The notes under the pieces: model-generated
What the model saw: only the letters and a program-made list of their open reading frames with translations
Databases searched by the model: none
What the model was told of the DNA's origin: nothing
In this document: one piece after another, positions 1 to 8,760 of the stretch
Numbering within the stretch: the first letter of the stretch is position 1
How the letters are laid out: each line of letters opens with the position of its first letter
Translations under genes and position numbers: made by a program
Assembly: GCF_003330765.1 (NCBI RefSeq)
Contig: NZ_CP024903.1
Coordinates: 1,054,001 to 1,118,000 of the forward strand
Source: Burkholderia pyrrocinia
GTDB lineage: Bacteria; Pseudomonadota; Gammaproteobacteria; Burkholderiales; Burkholderiaceae
Direction: 5' to 3'
DNA: 64,000 nt

Positions 1-532
1 TCATGTCGAGTTCCTGGCGCAGCGACTCGGTGAAGCCGCGTACCGCGAACTTGGTCGCGTTGTAGCCGCTCATGCCCGGCTGCGCGAAGATCCCGAACAG
101 GCTCGACGTGTTGATCACGTGGCCGTCGCCCGATGCCTTCAGGTGCGGCAGGAACGCCTTCGTGCCGTGCACCACGCCCCAGAAGTTGATGTTCACGATC
201 CACTCGAGATCGCTGTATTCCATCCCTTCGATCGTGCTCGACAGCGCGACGCCCGCGTTGTTGAAGACCAGGTTGACCTTGCCGTGCTCCTTCGCGGTGT
301 CGTCGGCCCACGCGAACATCGCGTCGCGCTCGCCGACGTCGAGCACGCGCGTCGACACGCGCACGTTCGGCGCGATCGCGCGGACGATCCGTTCGGTTTC
401 CGCGAGGCCGACGCCGTTCTTGTCGGCGAGCGATACATGGCAGCCGGCCTGCGCGAGCTGGATCGCGAGCGAGCGGCCCATGCCCGAGCCGGCACCCGTG
501 ATCGCGGCGACCTTGTTGGCGAAATCTCTCAT
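1..532 (-). CDS. SDR-family oxidoreductase, C-terminus cut by window edge
   Basis: Classical short-chain dehydrogenase/reductase that should use NAD(P)(H) to interconvert an alcohol and a ketone in the cytoplasm. About 177 residues are visible. The N-terminal cofactor motif TGAGSGMG, the NNAG motif near residue 92 and the catalytic Ser (NTSS) and YNATK (Tyr-x3-Lys) residues are all present. The last third runs off the left end. It starts 21 bases after the stop of the Baeyer-Villiger-type monooxygenase on the same strand, so the two are probably co-transcribed. Such pairs commonly oxidise an alcohol to the ketone that the monooxygenase then attacks. That pathway role is inference; the substrate cannot be read from sequence. 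Confidence 0.9.
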   Translation of the reverse strand, partial: MRDFANKVAAITGAGSGMGRSLAIQLAQAGCHVSLADKNGVGLAETERIVRAIAPNVRVSTRVLDVGERDAMFAWADDTAKEHGKVNLVFNNAGVALSSTIEGMEYSDLEWIVNINFWGVVHGTKAFLPHLKASGDGHVINTSSLFGIFAQPGMSGYNATKFAVRGFTESLRQELDM

Positions 533-553
533 GTCGTTTGCTCCTTGTCTGGC

Positions 554-2125
554 TCAGGCCGCTTCGGCGGAAGCGGCGGGCGCGGCGACGGGCCGCGCGA
601 TCGTGTCGTGCTGCGGGGCGCGATACGCGTGGTAATCGGCGATCGAGAAGCGCGCGGTCGCCTGGCGGAAGCGCCACGTGAAGCCCGGCCACAGCGTGGT
701 GTTCTTGCCCGTGCGCGGGTCGAGGTACCAGCTCTTGCAGCCGCCCGTCGACCAGATCGCCTTCTTCAGCTTGCCCTGCAGGTCGCTGTTGAACTGCGCC
801 TCGACCAGCGGGCGCACCTCGATCGCATCCGCGCGCTCGCGGTGCATCGCCTGCAGCGCGCCGAGGATGTATTCGATCTGCGACTCGATCATGAACACCA
901 TCGAGTTGTGGCCGAGGCCCGTGTTCGGGCCGACGATCATGAAGAAGTTCGGGTAGCCGGGCAGCGTCGAGCCGAGATACGCGTGCGCGCCGTCGCGCCA
1001 CGCGTCGACGATGTCGAGGCCGCCGCGGCCGACGATCGCGCCGCGCGGATACGGATCGGCAACCTGGAAGCCGGTGCCGTAGATCAGGCAATCGACTTCA
1101 TGGCGGCGGCCGTCGGTCGTCACGACCGCGTCGGCTTCGATGTGGTCGATGCCGGTCGTGATCACGTCGACGTTCTTGCGCGACAGCGCCGGGTAGTAGT
1201 CGTTCGAGATCAGCACGCGCTTGCAGCCGAGCGTGTAGTTCGGCGTGACGGTCTTGCGCAGCTCCGGATCGGGAATCTGCTTGCGGATGTGGCGCAGCGC
1301 GAGCTTCTGCACGTTCTTCATCAGCGACGGATGGATCGCGAAGCCGAGCACGCGCGATTCGAGCATCCAGTAGATGCCGCTGCGCACGGCTTTCTGCGTG
1401 AACGGCAGCGTGCGGAACAGCCACTTCTCGAGCCCGGTCAGGTTGCGGTCGGGCTTCGGCATGATCCACGGCGGCGTGCGCTGGAACAGCGCGAGTTCCT
1501 TCACGCGCGGCGCGATCTGCGGCACGAACTGGATCGCGCTCGCGCCGGTGCCGATCACCGCGACGCGCTTGCCGTCGAGCGCGTAGTCGTGATCCCACTG
1601 CTGCGAATGGAACGCGCGGCCCTGGAAGTTTTCCACGCCGGGAATCGCCGGCAGTGCGGCGCGCGACAGGCCGCCCATCCCCGACACCAGCACGCGCGCG
1701 GACAGCCGCTTGCCGTTCGCGAACGTGAGGCGCCAGCGTTGCGCGGCCTCGTCGTACTCGGCGCGCTGCAGTTCGTGGTTCAGGCGCAGGTGCGGGCCGA
1801 TCCCGAAGCGCTGCACGCAGTCTTCCAGGTACGCGCGGATTTCCGGCTGCGGCGCGAACATGCGCGTCCAGCGCGGGTTCGGCGCGAACGAGAACGAATA
1901 GACGTGCGATTGCACGTCGCATGCACACCCGGGGTAATGATTGTCGCGCCACGTGCCGCCGACCGACGCGGCCTTCTCGAGGACGACGAAGTCGGTCATG
2001 CCTGTTTGCCGCAGGCGGATCGCCATCCCGAGACCGGCGAAGCCGGTGCCGATGATGGCGATATCGATGGTTTCGTCCAGGCCGTCATGGCCGGGCGGAC
2101 CGAAAGGCAACGTGCGAGCATTCAT
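554..2125 (-). CDS. Flavin-dependent Baeyer-Villiger-type monooxygenase
   Basis: FAD- and NADPH-dependent class B monooxygenase of 523 residues, expected to insert oxygen next to a ketone to give an ester or lactone. It has the FAD-binding GxGxxG at residues 26-31, the Baeyer-Villiger fingerprint FxGxxxHxxxW (FQGRAFHSQQW, about 167-177), and a second nucleotide-binding GTGAS just after it. I chose the ATG at 2125 because a GGAG lies 8 bases upstream; an in-frame ATG 8 codons earlier has no ribosome-binding site. It leads a two-gene operon with the SDR downstream. A perfect 7+7 inverted repeat lies about 33 bases upstream of the start. The substrate (cyclic, linear or steroid ketone) is not determinable here. 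Confidence 0.9.
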   Translation of the reverse strand: MNARTLPFGPPGHDGLDETIDIAIIGTGFAGLGMAIRLRQTGMTDFVVLEKAASVGGTWRDNHYPGCACDVQSHVYSFSFAPNPRWTRMFAPQPEIRAYLEDCVQRFGIGPHLRLNHELQRAEYDEAAQRWRLTFANGKRLSARVLVSGMGGLSRAALPAIPGVENFQGRAFHSQQWDHDYALDGKRVAVIGTGASAIQFVPQIAPRVKELALFQRTPPWIMPKPDRNLTGLEKWLFRTLPFTQKAVRSGIYWMLESRVLGFAIHPSLMKNVQKLALRHIRKQIPDPELRKTVTPNYTLGCKRVLISNDYYPALSRKNVDVITTGIDHIEADAVVTTDGRRHEVDCLIYGTGFQVADPYPRGAIVGRGGLDIVDAWRDGAHAYLGSTLPGYPNFFMIVGPNTGLGHNSMVFMIESQIEYILGALQAMHRERADAIEVRPLVEAQFNSDLQGKLKKAIWSTGGCKSWYLDPRTGKNTTLWPGFTWRFRQATARFSIADYHAYRAPQHDTIARPVAAPAASAEAA

Positions 2126-2157
2126 CCGGGTGTCTCCGATTTGGCTCATTTTTTAAT

Positions 2158-2177
2158 GTTACATTGGTTGATGTAAC
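2158..2177. promoter_or_regulatory. Palindromic operator candidate upstream of monooxygenase operon
   Basis: GTTACAT, a 6-base spacer, then ATGTAAC: a perfect 7+7 inverted repeat about 33 bases upstream of the chosen monooxygenase start. Its size and placement fit a TetR-type or similar dimeric repressor. No regulator gene lies on this side within the window, so the cognate protein is unknown. Confidence 0.55.
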
Positions 2178-2372
2178 GATAGTGGGTGAGCCCGGAAACC
2201 GCAAGAGGCTAGAAGTGGCGCTCTAAGGGCCGGAAGCCAGACGGGAAAAGGCTGAGCGGGGTTTGGAACGGGCCGCTTTCCGCATCGCGGAATTCACGGA
2301 AAGGCCCGTCGATGGGGGCGAGACACGCGGTGGACGAGACCGCCGGCGCGCGGCGGTCTGTTTGAAACGGAA

Positions 2373-3113
2373 TCAGGGGCGGATCGATCGGGCGGCTGTC
2401 TCATGGAAAACCCCGGCCACGATCGTGACCTGCGCGAGCGCGTAGAGGCCCCAGATCAGGTAATCGATGCCCGGAAAACCGCCGAGGAAGCGGCCGACGC
2501 CGATCAGCGTGTCGGAGCCGACGAAGATCAGGCTGCCGAGCGCGACCAGCGGGCCGTGCGTGCGGGCGGCGAGCGCGAAGCTCGCCATCACGCACAGCAC
2601 GAGCAGGTAGACGGCGACTGGCGCCAGCAGCTCGCCGAGGTGCGGGAAGAAGTCCAGGTAGAACGCCGGCGCGGCGATCCACAGCCCGACGAGCGCGACG
2701 ATGCGCCAGCCGTGCGGTCGCGCGCGCCAGCGCAAGAAGATCGCGCAATAACACAGGTGCGTGAGCAGGAACGCGCCGAGGCCGAAGACGAACGACAGCG
2801 GCCAGTCGGGCAGCGCGAGCAGCACGTCGCCGAGCACGGCGGTGGCGAGCGCCGCGCACAGCCACGCGCGTTCGCGCGGCGCGCCGCAGGTGCTGCCCGC
2901 TGCGAGCAGCAGGATGCCCATCGCGGCTTTCGCGGCGGCCTGGCCGGGATAGGGCGCGGCGGCGAGCGACAGCCCGTACAGCAGCGCGGCGGCGACGGCG
3001 AGCGGCCAGAGCCGGCGGTAGGTGGCGGGAAGCGTGGCGATCAAGGCGGGTGTCTCCGGTTTGTTGTTGTCTGCGGTGGACGGCGCGCCGTCGGCGGCGC
3101 GGCTGCCGGCCAT
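2373..3113 (-). CDS. YhhN-family membrane protein, lysoplasmalogenase-like
   Basis: Polytopic inner-membrane protein of 246 residues with about eight hydrophobic helices. It belongs to the YhhN family, whose characterised members hydrolyse the vinyl-ether bond of lysoplasmalogens. Family-like blocks are visible: GDVLLALP followed by a FxxGxxxFxxxHxxY stretch near residues 92-125, and SDTLIGVGRF near residue 200. The N-terminal 25 residues are polar and low in complexity, so the true start may be slightly downstream. It has no operon partner: the agmatinase gene is divergent and the monooxygenase operon lies beyond a gap of about 200 bases. Family assignment is good, but the enzymatic activity in this organism is inferred. 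Confidence 0.75.
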   Translation of the reverse strand: MAGSRAADGAPSTADNNKPETPALIATLPATYRRLWPLAVAAALLYGLSLAAAPYPGQAAAKAAMGILLLAAGSTCGAPRERAWLCAALATAVLGDVLLALPDWPLSFVFGLGAFLLTHLCYCAIFLRWRARPHGWRIVALVGLWIAAPAFYLDFFPHLGELLAPVAVYLLVLCVMASFALAARTHGPLVALGSLIFVGSDTLIGVGRFLGGFPGIDYLIWGLYALAQVTIVAGVFHETAARSIRP

Positions 3114-3388
3114 TATCCGGAAGAAAGGGCGCGCGAAAACCGGCGAATCCTTCTAGGACGCGGCCGGGATGGCCGCCGGATTTCTTCTACGCGTTGCCCC
3201 GGCTGAACCGGGGCAACGACTTCGATTCGGCTTGCTATGATCGCCGCGGTATGTCCGTTGTCGATGTCCCGCCCGGCCGCGCGACTGGATGCGCAAGCCG
3301 ATGCGTGCCCGATGTATCCATGCCGTGCCCGGCCCACGCGCCCATGCAAAGCGGGCGGGGCCGGCCCCCCACGAAAACAGGTCCGACC

Positions 3389-4357
3389 ATGACCGAACTT
3401 CTCTACGGCGACGGCGCGATCCGTCGCGCGACGCCGTACGGTTCCTCGATCGAAAACACCTATGCGGGCGTGCTGTCGTTCATGCGCCGCAACTATTCGC
3501 GCGCGCTCGACGGCGTCGACGTCGCGATTTCCGGCGTGCCGCTCGACCTCGCGACGACCTATCGCTCCGGCGCGCGGCTCGGTCCGGCCGCGATCCGCGC
3601 GGCGAGCGTGCAGCTCGCGGAGCTCAAGCCGTATCCGTGGGGCTTCGATCCGTTCGAGGATCTCGCGGCCGTCGACTATGGCGACTGCTGGTTCGACGCG
3701 CACAATCCGCGGTCGATCAAGCCCGCGATCGTCGAGCACGCGCGCACGATCCTGCGCTCGGGTGCGAAGATGCTGACGCTCGGCGGCGACCACTACATCA
3801 CGTATCCGCTGCTGGTCGCGCACGCGGAGCGCTACGGCAAGCCGCTGTCGCTGATCCATTTCGACGCGCATTGCGATACGTGGGCCGACGACGATCCGGA
3901 CAGCCTCAATCACGGGACGATGTTCTACAAGGCCGTGAAGGAAGGGCTGATCGATCCCGCGACGTCGGTGCAGGTCGGCATCCGCACGTGGAACGACGAC
4001 TTTCTCGGGATCGAGCGGCTCGATGCCGCGTGGGTGCACGACCACGGTTCGCGCGCGGCGGTCGAGCGGATCGTCGATATCGTCGGCGCGCGGCCTGTGT
4101 ATCTGACGTTCGATATCGATTGCCTCGATCCGGCGTTCGCGCCGGGTACGGGGACGCCGGTTGCGGGCGGGTTGTCGTCAGCGCAGGCGCTCGCGATCGT
4201 GCGTGGGCTTGGGGCGGTGAACCTGGTCGGCGCGGATGTGGTCGAGGTCGCGCCTGCGTACGATCATGCGGACATCACTGCGATCGCGGCCGCGCATGTC
4301 GCGTGTGACTTGCTGTGTCTGTGGCGGGAGAGGAAGGTGGCGGGTGGGCTGAAGTAG
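3389..4357 (+). CDS. speB: Agmatinase-family ureohydrolase
   Basis: Binuclear-manganese ureohydrolase of 322 residues, probably converting agmatine to putrescine and urea in the cytoplasm. The metal ligands are in the expected order: GGDHYITYP (His), HFDAHCDTW (Asp/His/Asp, near residue 150) and TFDIDCLDP (Asp/Asp, near 235). Length matches agmatinases. The ATG at 3389 fits the family N-terminus, although the open frame extends more than 100 codons upstream without conserved sequence. It stands alone. Related guanidinobutyrase and guanidinopropionase share these motifs, so the exact guanidino substrate is not certain. Confidence 0.88.
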   Translation: MTELLYGDGAIRRATPYGSSIENTYAGVLSFMRRNYSRALDGVDVAISGVPLDLATTYRSGARLGPAAIRAASVQLAELKPYPWGFDPFEDLAAVDYGDCWFDAHNPRSIKPAIVEHARTILRSGAKMLTLGGDHYITYPLLVAHAERYGKPLSLIHFDAHCDTWADDDPDSLNHGTMFYKAVKEGLIDPATSVQVGIRTWNDDFLGIERLDAAWVHDHGSRAAVERIVDIVGARPVYLTFDIDCLDPAFAPGTGTPVAGGLSSAQALAIVRGLGAVNLVGADVVEVAPAYDHADITAIAAAHVACDLLCLWRERKVAGGLK

Positions 4358-4513
4358 GCTGGCGCGCATGGCCACGCAACGTAAAAGGCCGACGGGCTAG
4401 TGGCTGCTGAGCGTCCGGTCTTTGGTCGCGCCACGGACGCTGATGTCCGTATAAACACTGTTAGACTGCGGACGCCTTCCCCGCACATGCACTTGACCAT
4501 TCAGGATAGTGAC

Positions 4514-5083
4514 ATGACCGAATGCGCTCTAACATTTACCAGTCAGACCGAATGGGAAAGCTGGTTAGTGCAAAACGGCAGCGCTTCGACCGGAGCATGG
4601 CTGCGTCTGGCAAAGAAAGGCACCGAGCAGCGCACCGTAACCTACGAACAGGCGTTGGAAAGCGCCCTCTGCTATGGCTGGATTGATGGTCAAAAGCAGG
4701 CTGAGAGTGAGAAATACTGGTTACAACGCTTCACTCCTCGCTCCGCAAAAAGCATCTGGTCCAAACTCAACAAAGACAGAGCTGAAGCGCTGATCGCCGC
4801 GGGCAGAATGCGCCCGGCCGGTATGTGCGAGATCGAGAAGGCCAGGAAGGACGGCCGCTGGAAGGCTGCTTATACGTCGGCCAGCAACTCGATAGTGCCG
4901 GACGACCTACAGGTCGCTTTGGACGCAAATCCGGGAGCCAAGAAGTTTTTTGCAACACTGAACAGCCGTAACCGCTATGCCATCCTGTTTCGGGTACAGA
5001 ATGCCAAAAAGCCGGAAACAAGGGCGCGTAAAATCGCGGAATTCGTCGACATGCTGAACCGTGGCGAAACCTTCCACCCATAG
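4514..5083 (+). CDS. YdeI/OmpD-associated-family protein
   Basis: Cytoplasmic protein of 189 residues resembling the YdeI/OmpD-associated family: a conserved N-terminal half (W-x-x-W near residues 12-15, then CYGWIDGQ near 54) and a basic, helical C-terminal half (AKSIWSKLNKDR; EFVDMLNRGETFHP at the end). Some members have been linked to resistance to polymyxin-like or other cationic compounds, but the biochemical role is unclear. Codon use is visibly less G/C-ending than that of the neighbouring genes, which hints at later acquisition. I chose the start at the family-like MTECALTF; an ATG 6 codons upstream is possible. Confidence 0.8.
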   Translation: MTECALTFTSQTEWESWLVQNGSASTGAWLRLAKKGTEQRTVTYEQALESALCYGWIDGQKQAESEKYWLQRFTPRSAKSIWSKLNKDRAEALIAAGRMRPAGMCEIEKARKDGRWKAAYTSASNSIVPDDLQVALDANPGAKKFFATLNSRNRYAILFRVQNAKKPETRARKIAEFVDMLNRGETFHP

Positions 5084-5241
5084 ATCTTGCGCTTCTGACG
5101 GAGATTTTGCCAAACGGGGGCATATAACCCGTATTGGCCGCTTCGGCTCGGCAGCCGTCATGCGCGAGACACGCCCGAAGGGCTGTTCCTGGCCGGGAAG
5201 CATCACCGTCATATAGAATGGTGCGCTTTGCCCGTACTCCT

Positions 5242-6165
5242 ATGTGGTTCAAAAACCTTCAGCTTCATCGTCTTCCGGCACCTTGGGCCGTTACCCCCGA
5301 TCAGATGGAAAAATGGCTGGCGCCCTACGCGTTTCAGCCGGGCAACAGCGTCGAGATGCAGAGCCTCGGATGGGCGTCGCCGCGTGACGACGGCGCGCTT
5401 GTGTATTCGATCAACCGGCAGATGCTGCTGGTGTTTCGTGCCGAAAAGAAGCTGCTCCCGGCGTCGGTCGTCAATCAGGTGACCAAGGCCCGGGCGCTTG
5501 AAGTCGAGGAGCAGCAGGGCTTCAAGGTGGGGCGAAAACAGCTGCGCGAACTCAAGGAGCAGGTTACCGACGAACTGCTGCCGCGCGCGTTCACCATTCG
5601 CCGCGATACCCGCGTGTGGATCGATACGGCGAACGGCTGGCTCGTCATCGATGCGGCGGCACAGGCTCTTGCCGACGACGTTCGCGGCCTGCTTGTCAAA
5701 TCGATCGATCAGTTGCCGCTCGCCGGCGTTCATGTGGCGCTTTCGCCGGTCGCCGCGATGACGGATTGGCTGCTGTCCGGCGAGGCGCCGGGCGGATTCA
5801 CCGTGGACCAGGACGCCGAGTTGCGCTCGAGCGGCGAAGGCGGCGCCACGGTGCGATACGTCGGCCACGCGCTGGAAGCGAACGACATGCGCCGGCACAT
5901 CGAGGCCGGCAAACAATGCATGCGCCTCGCGATGACCTGGGATGACCGGGTCTCCTTCGTGCTGACTCCGTCGCTGACGATCAAGCGTGTCACGCCGCTC
6001 GACGTGATCAAGGAGGCGACGGATCCCACCGCGCAGAACGACGATGAACGCTTCGACTCGGATGTCACGCTGATGACGGGTGAATTGGGGCGGATGTTGA
6101 CCAATCTTGTCGATATCCTGGGTGGCGATCAGCACGACTCGATTCATCAGGCGGCAGCAGCCTGA
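5242..6165 (+). CDS. rdgC: Recombination-associated protein RdgC
   Basis: DNA-binding protein of 307 residues, the normal RdgC length. RdgC forms a ring-shaped dimer on double-stranded DNA and modulates RecA-dependent recombination. The diagnostic N-terminus MWFKNL, the LGW(A/V) block near residue 40 and the LPRAF block near 112 are present, as is the conserved C-terminal acidic segment ([15 protein letters not shown]). The ATG is set by the invariant MWFKNL. It is a monocistronic gene; the next 250 bases hold nothing convincing. Confidence 0.95.
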   Translation: MWFKNLQLHRLPAPWAVTPDQMEKWLAPYAFQPGNSVEMQSLGWASPRDDGALVYSINRQMLLVFRAEKKLLPASVVNQVTKARALEVEEQQGFKVGRKQLRELKEQVTDELLPRAFTIRRDTRVWIDTANGWLVIDAAAQALADDVRGLLVKSIDQLPLAGVHVALSPVAAMTDWLLSGEAPGGFTVDQDAELRSSGEGGATVRYVGHALEANDMRRHIEAGKQCMRLAMTWDDRVSFVLTPSLTIKRVTPLDVIKEATDPTAQNDDERFDSDVTLMTGELGRMLTNLVDILGGDQHDSIHQAAAA

Positions 6166-6418
6166 ACTCCGTCGGTTGTCGAGGATCATCGCCCCGCGAC
6201 GGCGAGGCTTCGCGCTGACGCGACATTTCGAGGAGGACCGTCGCCGCCCTGGCGGCGGGTCGCGACTGGGCGCTCGCGACCCTTCTCGGCCACTCGTCGA
6301 CGCACTTAACCAACGACAGCTGCCCGTGTTCGAGCGGACGTCCGATCGTCAAGAGAATCAGTTCTTTCGACGGAAGTCACTCGAGGCTCGGCTCGGTCTG
6401 GACGCCAGGGGTTGCCAG

Positions 6419-7324
6419 TCAGCGCGAAGCGCCGAACAATTGAATCACGAGGCCACGCAGCCAGCGATTCCCCGCCTCGTGGTGATATCGCGCATGCCAA
6501 TGCTGCCGTACGGCAAACCCCTCGACCGGGATCGGACATGCATGAACTGCGAGGTCACTGGCCTGAGCCAGCGTCTCGCCGATATGACGGGGCAGCGTCG
6601 TGATCAGGTCGGTGCTCTGGATGATCGCGCCCAAACCCAGAAAGCCCGGCAACTCCAGCACCACGTCACGCTCGATGCGCTCCTGCCGCAGCGCTTGTTC
6701 AAGGAGCTGGGCCCCCGTTCCCGCCGTAATGGCGACATGGCCCTCTGAACGATACTGCTTCCCCCCTAGACGGCCGCGAATCCGCGGATGATGCCGATTG
6801 GCCAGACATACCCAGTCCTGGTCGTACAGCTTCTGCTGATAAATTCCGCCGCCGAGCCACGGTACATAACCTATCGCGAGATCGGCTTCGCCCGATTCGA
6901 GCGCGCGCTCCGTGTTGCCGTCGATCCGCGCGGCTTCCAACCGTACGGCGGGCGCCTGCGCGCGGACATGGGCCAGTAGCTGCGGAAGCAGCGTGATGTG
7001 GCTCGCGTCGGTCATGCAGATGCGAAACCGCCGCTGAGCCGTTGCCGGATCGAACGCGATCTCCCATGCGGTGAACCGCCGCAGCGATTCGAGGATTTCC
7101 CGGCACGGCCCGATCAGCGCATCGGCCTGCGGCGTCGGCGCCATGCCGCCGGGCGTTCGAACGAACAATGGATCGTGCAGGTATTCCCGCAAGTGTCCCA
7201 GCCAGATGCTGACCGTCGGCTGGCTCTGCCCGAGCTGTTCGGCCACGCGCGTGACGCTGCGGATGTCGTACAGCAGGTCGAAGAGCTGAAGCAGCTTCAA
7301 GTCGGGCAGATCGGGCGGAGTCAT
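6419..7324 (-). CDS. LysR-type regulator divergent from CoA/hydroaromatic operon
   Basis: LysR-family activator/repressor of 301 residues with the winged helix-turn-helix at residues 10-60 (RVAEQLGQSQPTVSIWLGHLRE) and the substrate-binding fold after about residue 95. The N-terminus DLKLLQLFDLLYDIRSVTRVAE and the DPLFVRTPGGM block resemble the NahR/NodD-like branch that senses small aromatic acids. It is divergent from the KPR-VOC-MaoC-CaiB-AroE operon, with a 22-base near-palindrome in the shared spacer. It probably controls that operon in response to a pathway intermediate; the effector is unknown. Confidence 0.92.
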   Translation of the reverse strand: MTPPDLPDLKLLQLFDLLYDIRSVTRVAEQLGQSQPTVSIWLGHLREYLHDPLFVRTPGGMAPTPQADALIGPCREILESLRRFTAWEIAFDPATAQRRFRICMTDASHITLLPQLLAHVRAQAPAVRLEAARIDGNTERALESGEADLAIGYVPWLGGGIYQQKLYDQDWVCLANRHHPRIRGRLGGKQYRSEGHVAITAGTGAQLLEQALRQERIERDVVLELPGFLGLGAIIQSTDLITTLPRHIGETLAQASDLAVHACPIPVEGFAVRQHWHARYHHEAGNRWLRGLVIQLFGASR

Positions 7325-7337
7325 GGCGTTATTGTCG

Positions 7338-7359
7338 AATGCAATGACGTTATTGTATT
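7338..7359. promoter_or_regulatory. Near-palindromic LysR-type box in divergent spacer
   Basis: A 22-base dyad centred on ACGT with half-site AATRCAATR; 18 of 22 positions match its own reverse complement. A partial extra copy of CGTTATTGT overlaps the regulator start side. Position between the divergent LysR gene and its probable target operon fits a recognition site for that regulator. Confidence 0.5.
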
Positions 7360-7420
7360 CATTGAATTGCCAGCATGAGCGGCAAATCCTATCGTGCAGC
7401 TACACCTCCAGGAGAAGCCA

Positions 7421-8371
7421 TTGAAGATTGCGATTCTGGGTGCCGGCGCGCTGGGCTGCGCGATTGGCGCCACGCTCACCGAAGGCGGCCACGAGACCTG
7501 GCTGATCGACCGCTCGGCGGCACATGTCGACGCGATGCGCCGCGATGGTCTTCAGGTCGACGATGCTGGCGGATCCCGGCATGTCCGTGTCCACGCGACA
7601 ACGCAAGCCGCCGAAGTCGGCGTCGCCGATCTGGTGATCGTGCTGGTGAAATCGTTCCACACCGATGCGGCGATGCGCGGTGCGCCGGAGCTGGTCGGGC
7701 CCAATACGCTGGTGCTGTCGCTACAAAACGGCCTCGGACATGAGGACATCCTTGCCGATGTAGTTGGCCGCGAGCGTGTACTCGCGGGCAAGACCTATGT
7801 CGGCGGGGTGCTCCGCGGCGCCGGGCACATCGAGTCCGGCGTGCTCGGCAAGTTCACCTATATCGGCGAACTCGACGGACGCATCACACCCCGCGTGCAA
7901 GCGATCGCTGACGCATTCAACACCGCCGGGCTCGGCACGACGGCCAGCGACAACATCATCGGCACGATGTGGGACAAGCTGCTGGTCAACGTCGCGACGG
8001 GCGCACTCACCGGCGTCACCGGGCTGACCTACGGACAGCTTTACGACGAACCCGTGCTGAAGGCCACATCGCTCGCGGCCGTGGCCGAGGCGATCGCGGC
8101 CGCGCAGGCAGCCGGCGTCAAGCTGTCGATGACGGATCCCGAGCAGGCCTGGACGCTGGCCGCCGAGGGGCTACCCACGGCGTTCAAGACCTCGATGCTG
8201 CAAAGCCTGGAGAAGGGCTCGATCACCGAGATCGACTACATCAACGGGTCAGTCGTGCGCTGGGGCCAACGGTACGGCGTGCCGACACCGGTCAACGCCA
8301 CGCTCGTCGCCTGCATCAAGGGAATCGAACGCGCGATGGCCGACCGCCAGCACAGCGAGGCAGCCCAATGA
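7421..8371 (+). CDS. Ketopantoate reductase (PanE/ApbA)-family dehydrogenase
   Basis: NADPH-dependent reductase of 316 residues in the PanE/ApbA family. It has the Rossmann motif GAGALGC at the extreme N-terminus, the KSFHT and LQNGLG blocks (about 80-110) and the C-terminal E-IDYINGSVV block that carries catalytic residues in true PanE. The start is decided by an AGGAG six bases before a TTG codon; an in-frame GTG nine codons upstream has no ribosome-binding site. It is the first gene of a translationally coupled catabolic operon: its TGA overlaps the ATG of the VOC gene. That context argues for reduction or oxidation of a pathway 2-keto or 2-hydroxy acid rather than pantothenate synthesis. 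Confidence 0.85.
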   Translation: MKIAILGAGALGCAIGATLTEGGHETWLIDRSAAHVDAMRRDGLQVDDAGGSRHVRVHATTQAAEVGVADLVIVLVKSFHTDAAMRGAPELVGPNTLVLSLQNGLGHEDILADVVGRERVLAGKTYVGGVLRGAGHIESGVLGKFTYIGELDGRITPRVQAIADAFNTAGLGTTASDNIIGTMWDKLLVNVATGALTGVTGLTYGQLYDEPVLKATSLAAVAEAIAAAQAAGVKLSMTDPEQAWTLAAEGLPTAFKTSMLQSLEKGSITEIDYINGSVVRWGQRYGVPTPVNATLVACIKGIERAMADRQHSEAAQ

Positions 8372-8760
8372 ACGCCCCCAAAGCCTATCTGGAGCATGTC
8401 GCCATCTGGGTGAAGGACATCCGGTGGCATATCCGTTTTTTCGAAGACGTTTTCGGCATGAGCATGCGAGAAGTTGACGGCACGCTCGACGCGCCGCGGC
8501 AGTACTGGACCCTCGGCGGCCTGCAGTTCATCCACGCCCCGGAATATGACGGCCCCGAAGGCCGGCTCGCCCACCTCGGCGTGATGTGCGAAGACATGGA
8601 GGCTGCGCTGGCCTCGGCACGGAGATTCGGCGTGACCGAAATGCCGCAGGGGCGCAACTGGCTTCGCCTGCCGGACGGCCTCGCCGTCGAGTTCATCCAG
8701 GCCAGGCCCGCCTCCTGCGTCGCGCAGGCTCTGGCGATCGACCCACGCGCTGAGGCATGA
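8368..8760 (+). CDS. VOC (glyoxalase/dioxygenase-fold) family protein
   Basis: Single vicinal-oxygen-chelate domain of 130 residues. The N-terminal motif HVAIWVKD and the downstream RLAHLGVMCEDMEAAL and VEFIQARP blocks are typical of the fold, and the visible His and Glu could bind a divalent metal. It overlaps the genes on both sides by ATGA, indicating translational coupling. In this operon it may act as an isomerase, lyase or ring-modifying enzyme on a pathway intermediate; the reaction is not inferable. Confidence 0.8.
   Translation: MNAPKAYLEHVAIWVKDIRWHIRFFEDVFGMSMREVDGTLDAPRQYWTLGGLQFIHAPEYDGPEGRLAHLGVMCEDMEAALASARRFGVTEMPQGRNWLRLPDGLAVEFIQARPASCVAQALAIDPRAEA

Noticed and set aside
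119..2176. Very long plus-strand open frame of 685 codons
   Set aside because: It runs antisense to the SDR and Baeyer-Villiger monooxygenase genes and is highly charged and repetitive in Arg/Asp/Glu, as expected for the opposite strand of a high-G+C gene.
6240..6310. Integrase-like stretch reading LATLLGHSS in one frame
   Set aside because: It resembles the tyrosine-recombinase HxxR/GHSS block for only about ten residues, with no other recombinase motif or att repeat; chance is more likely.
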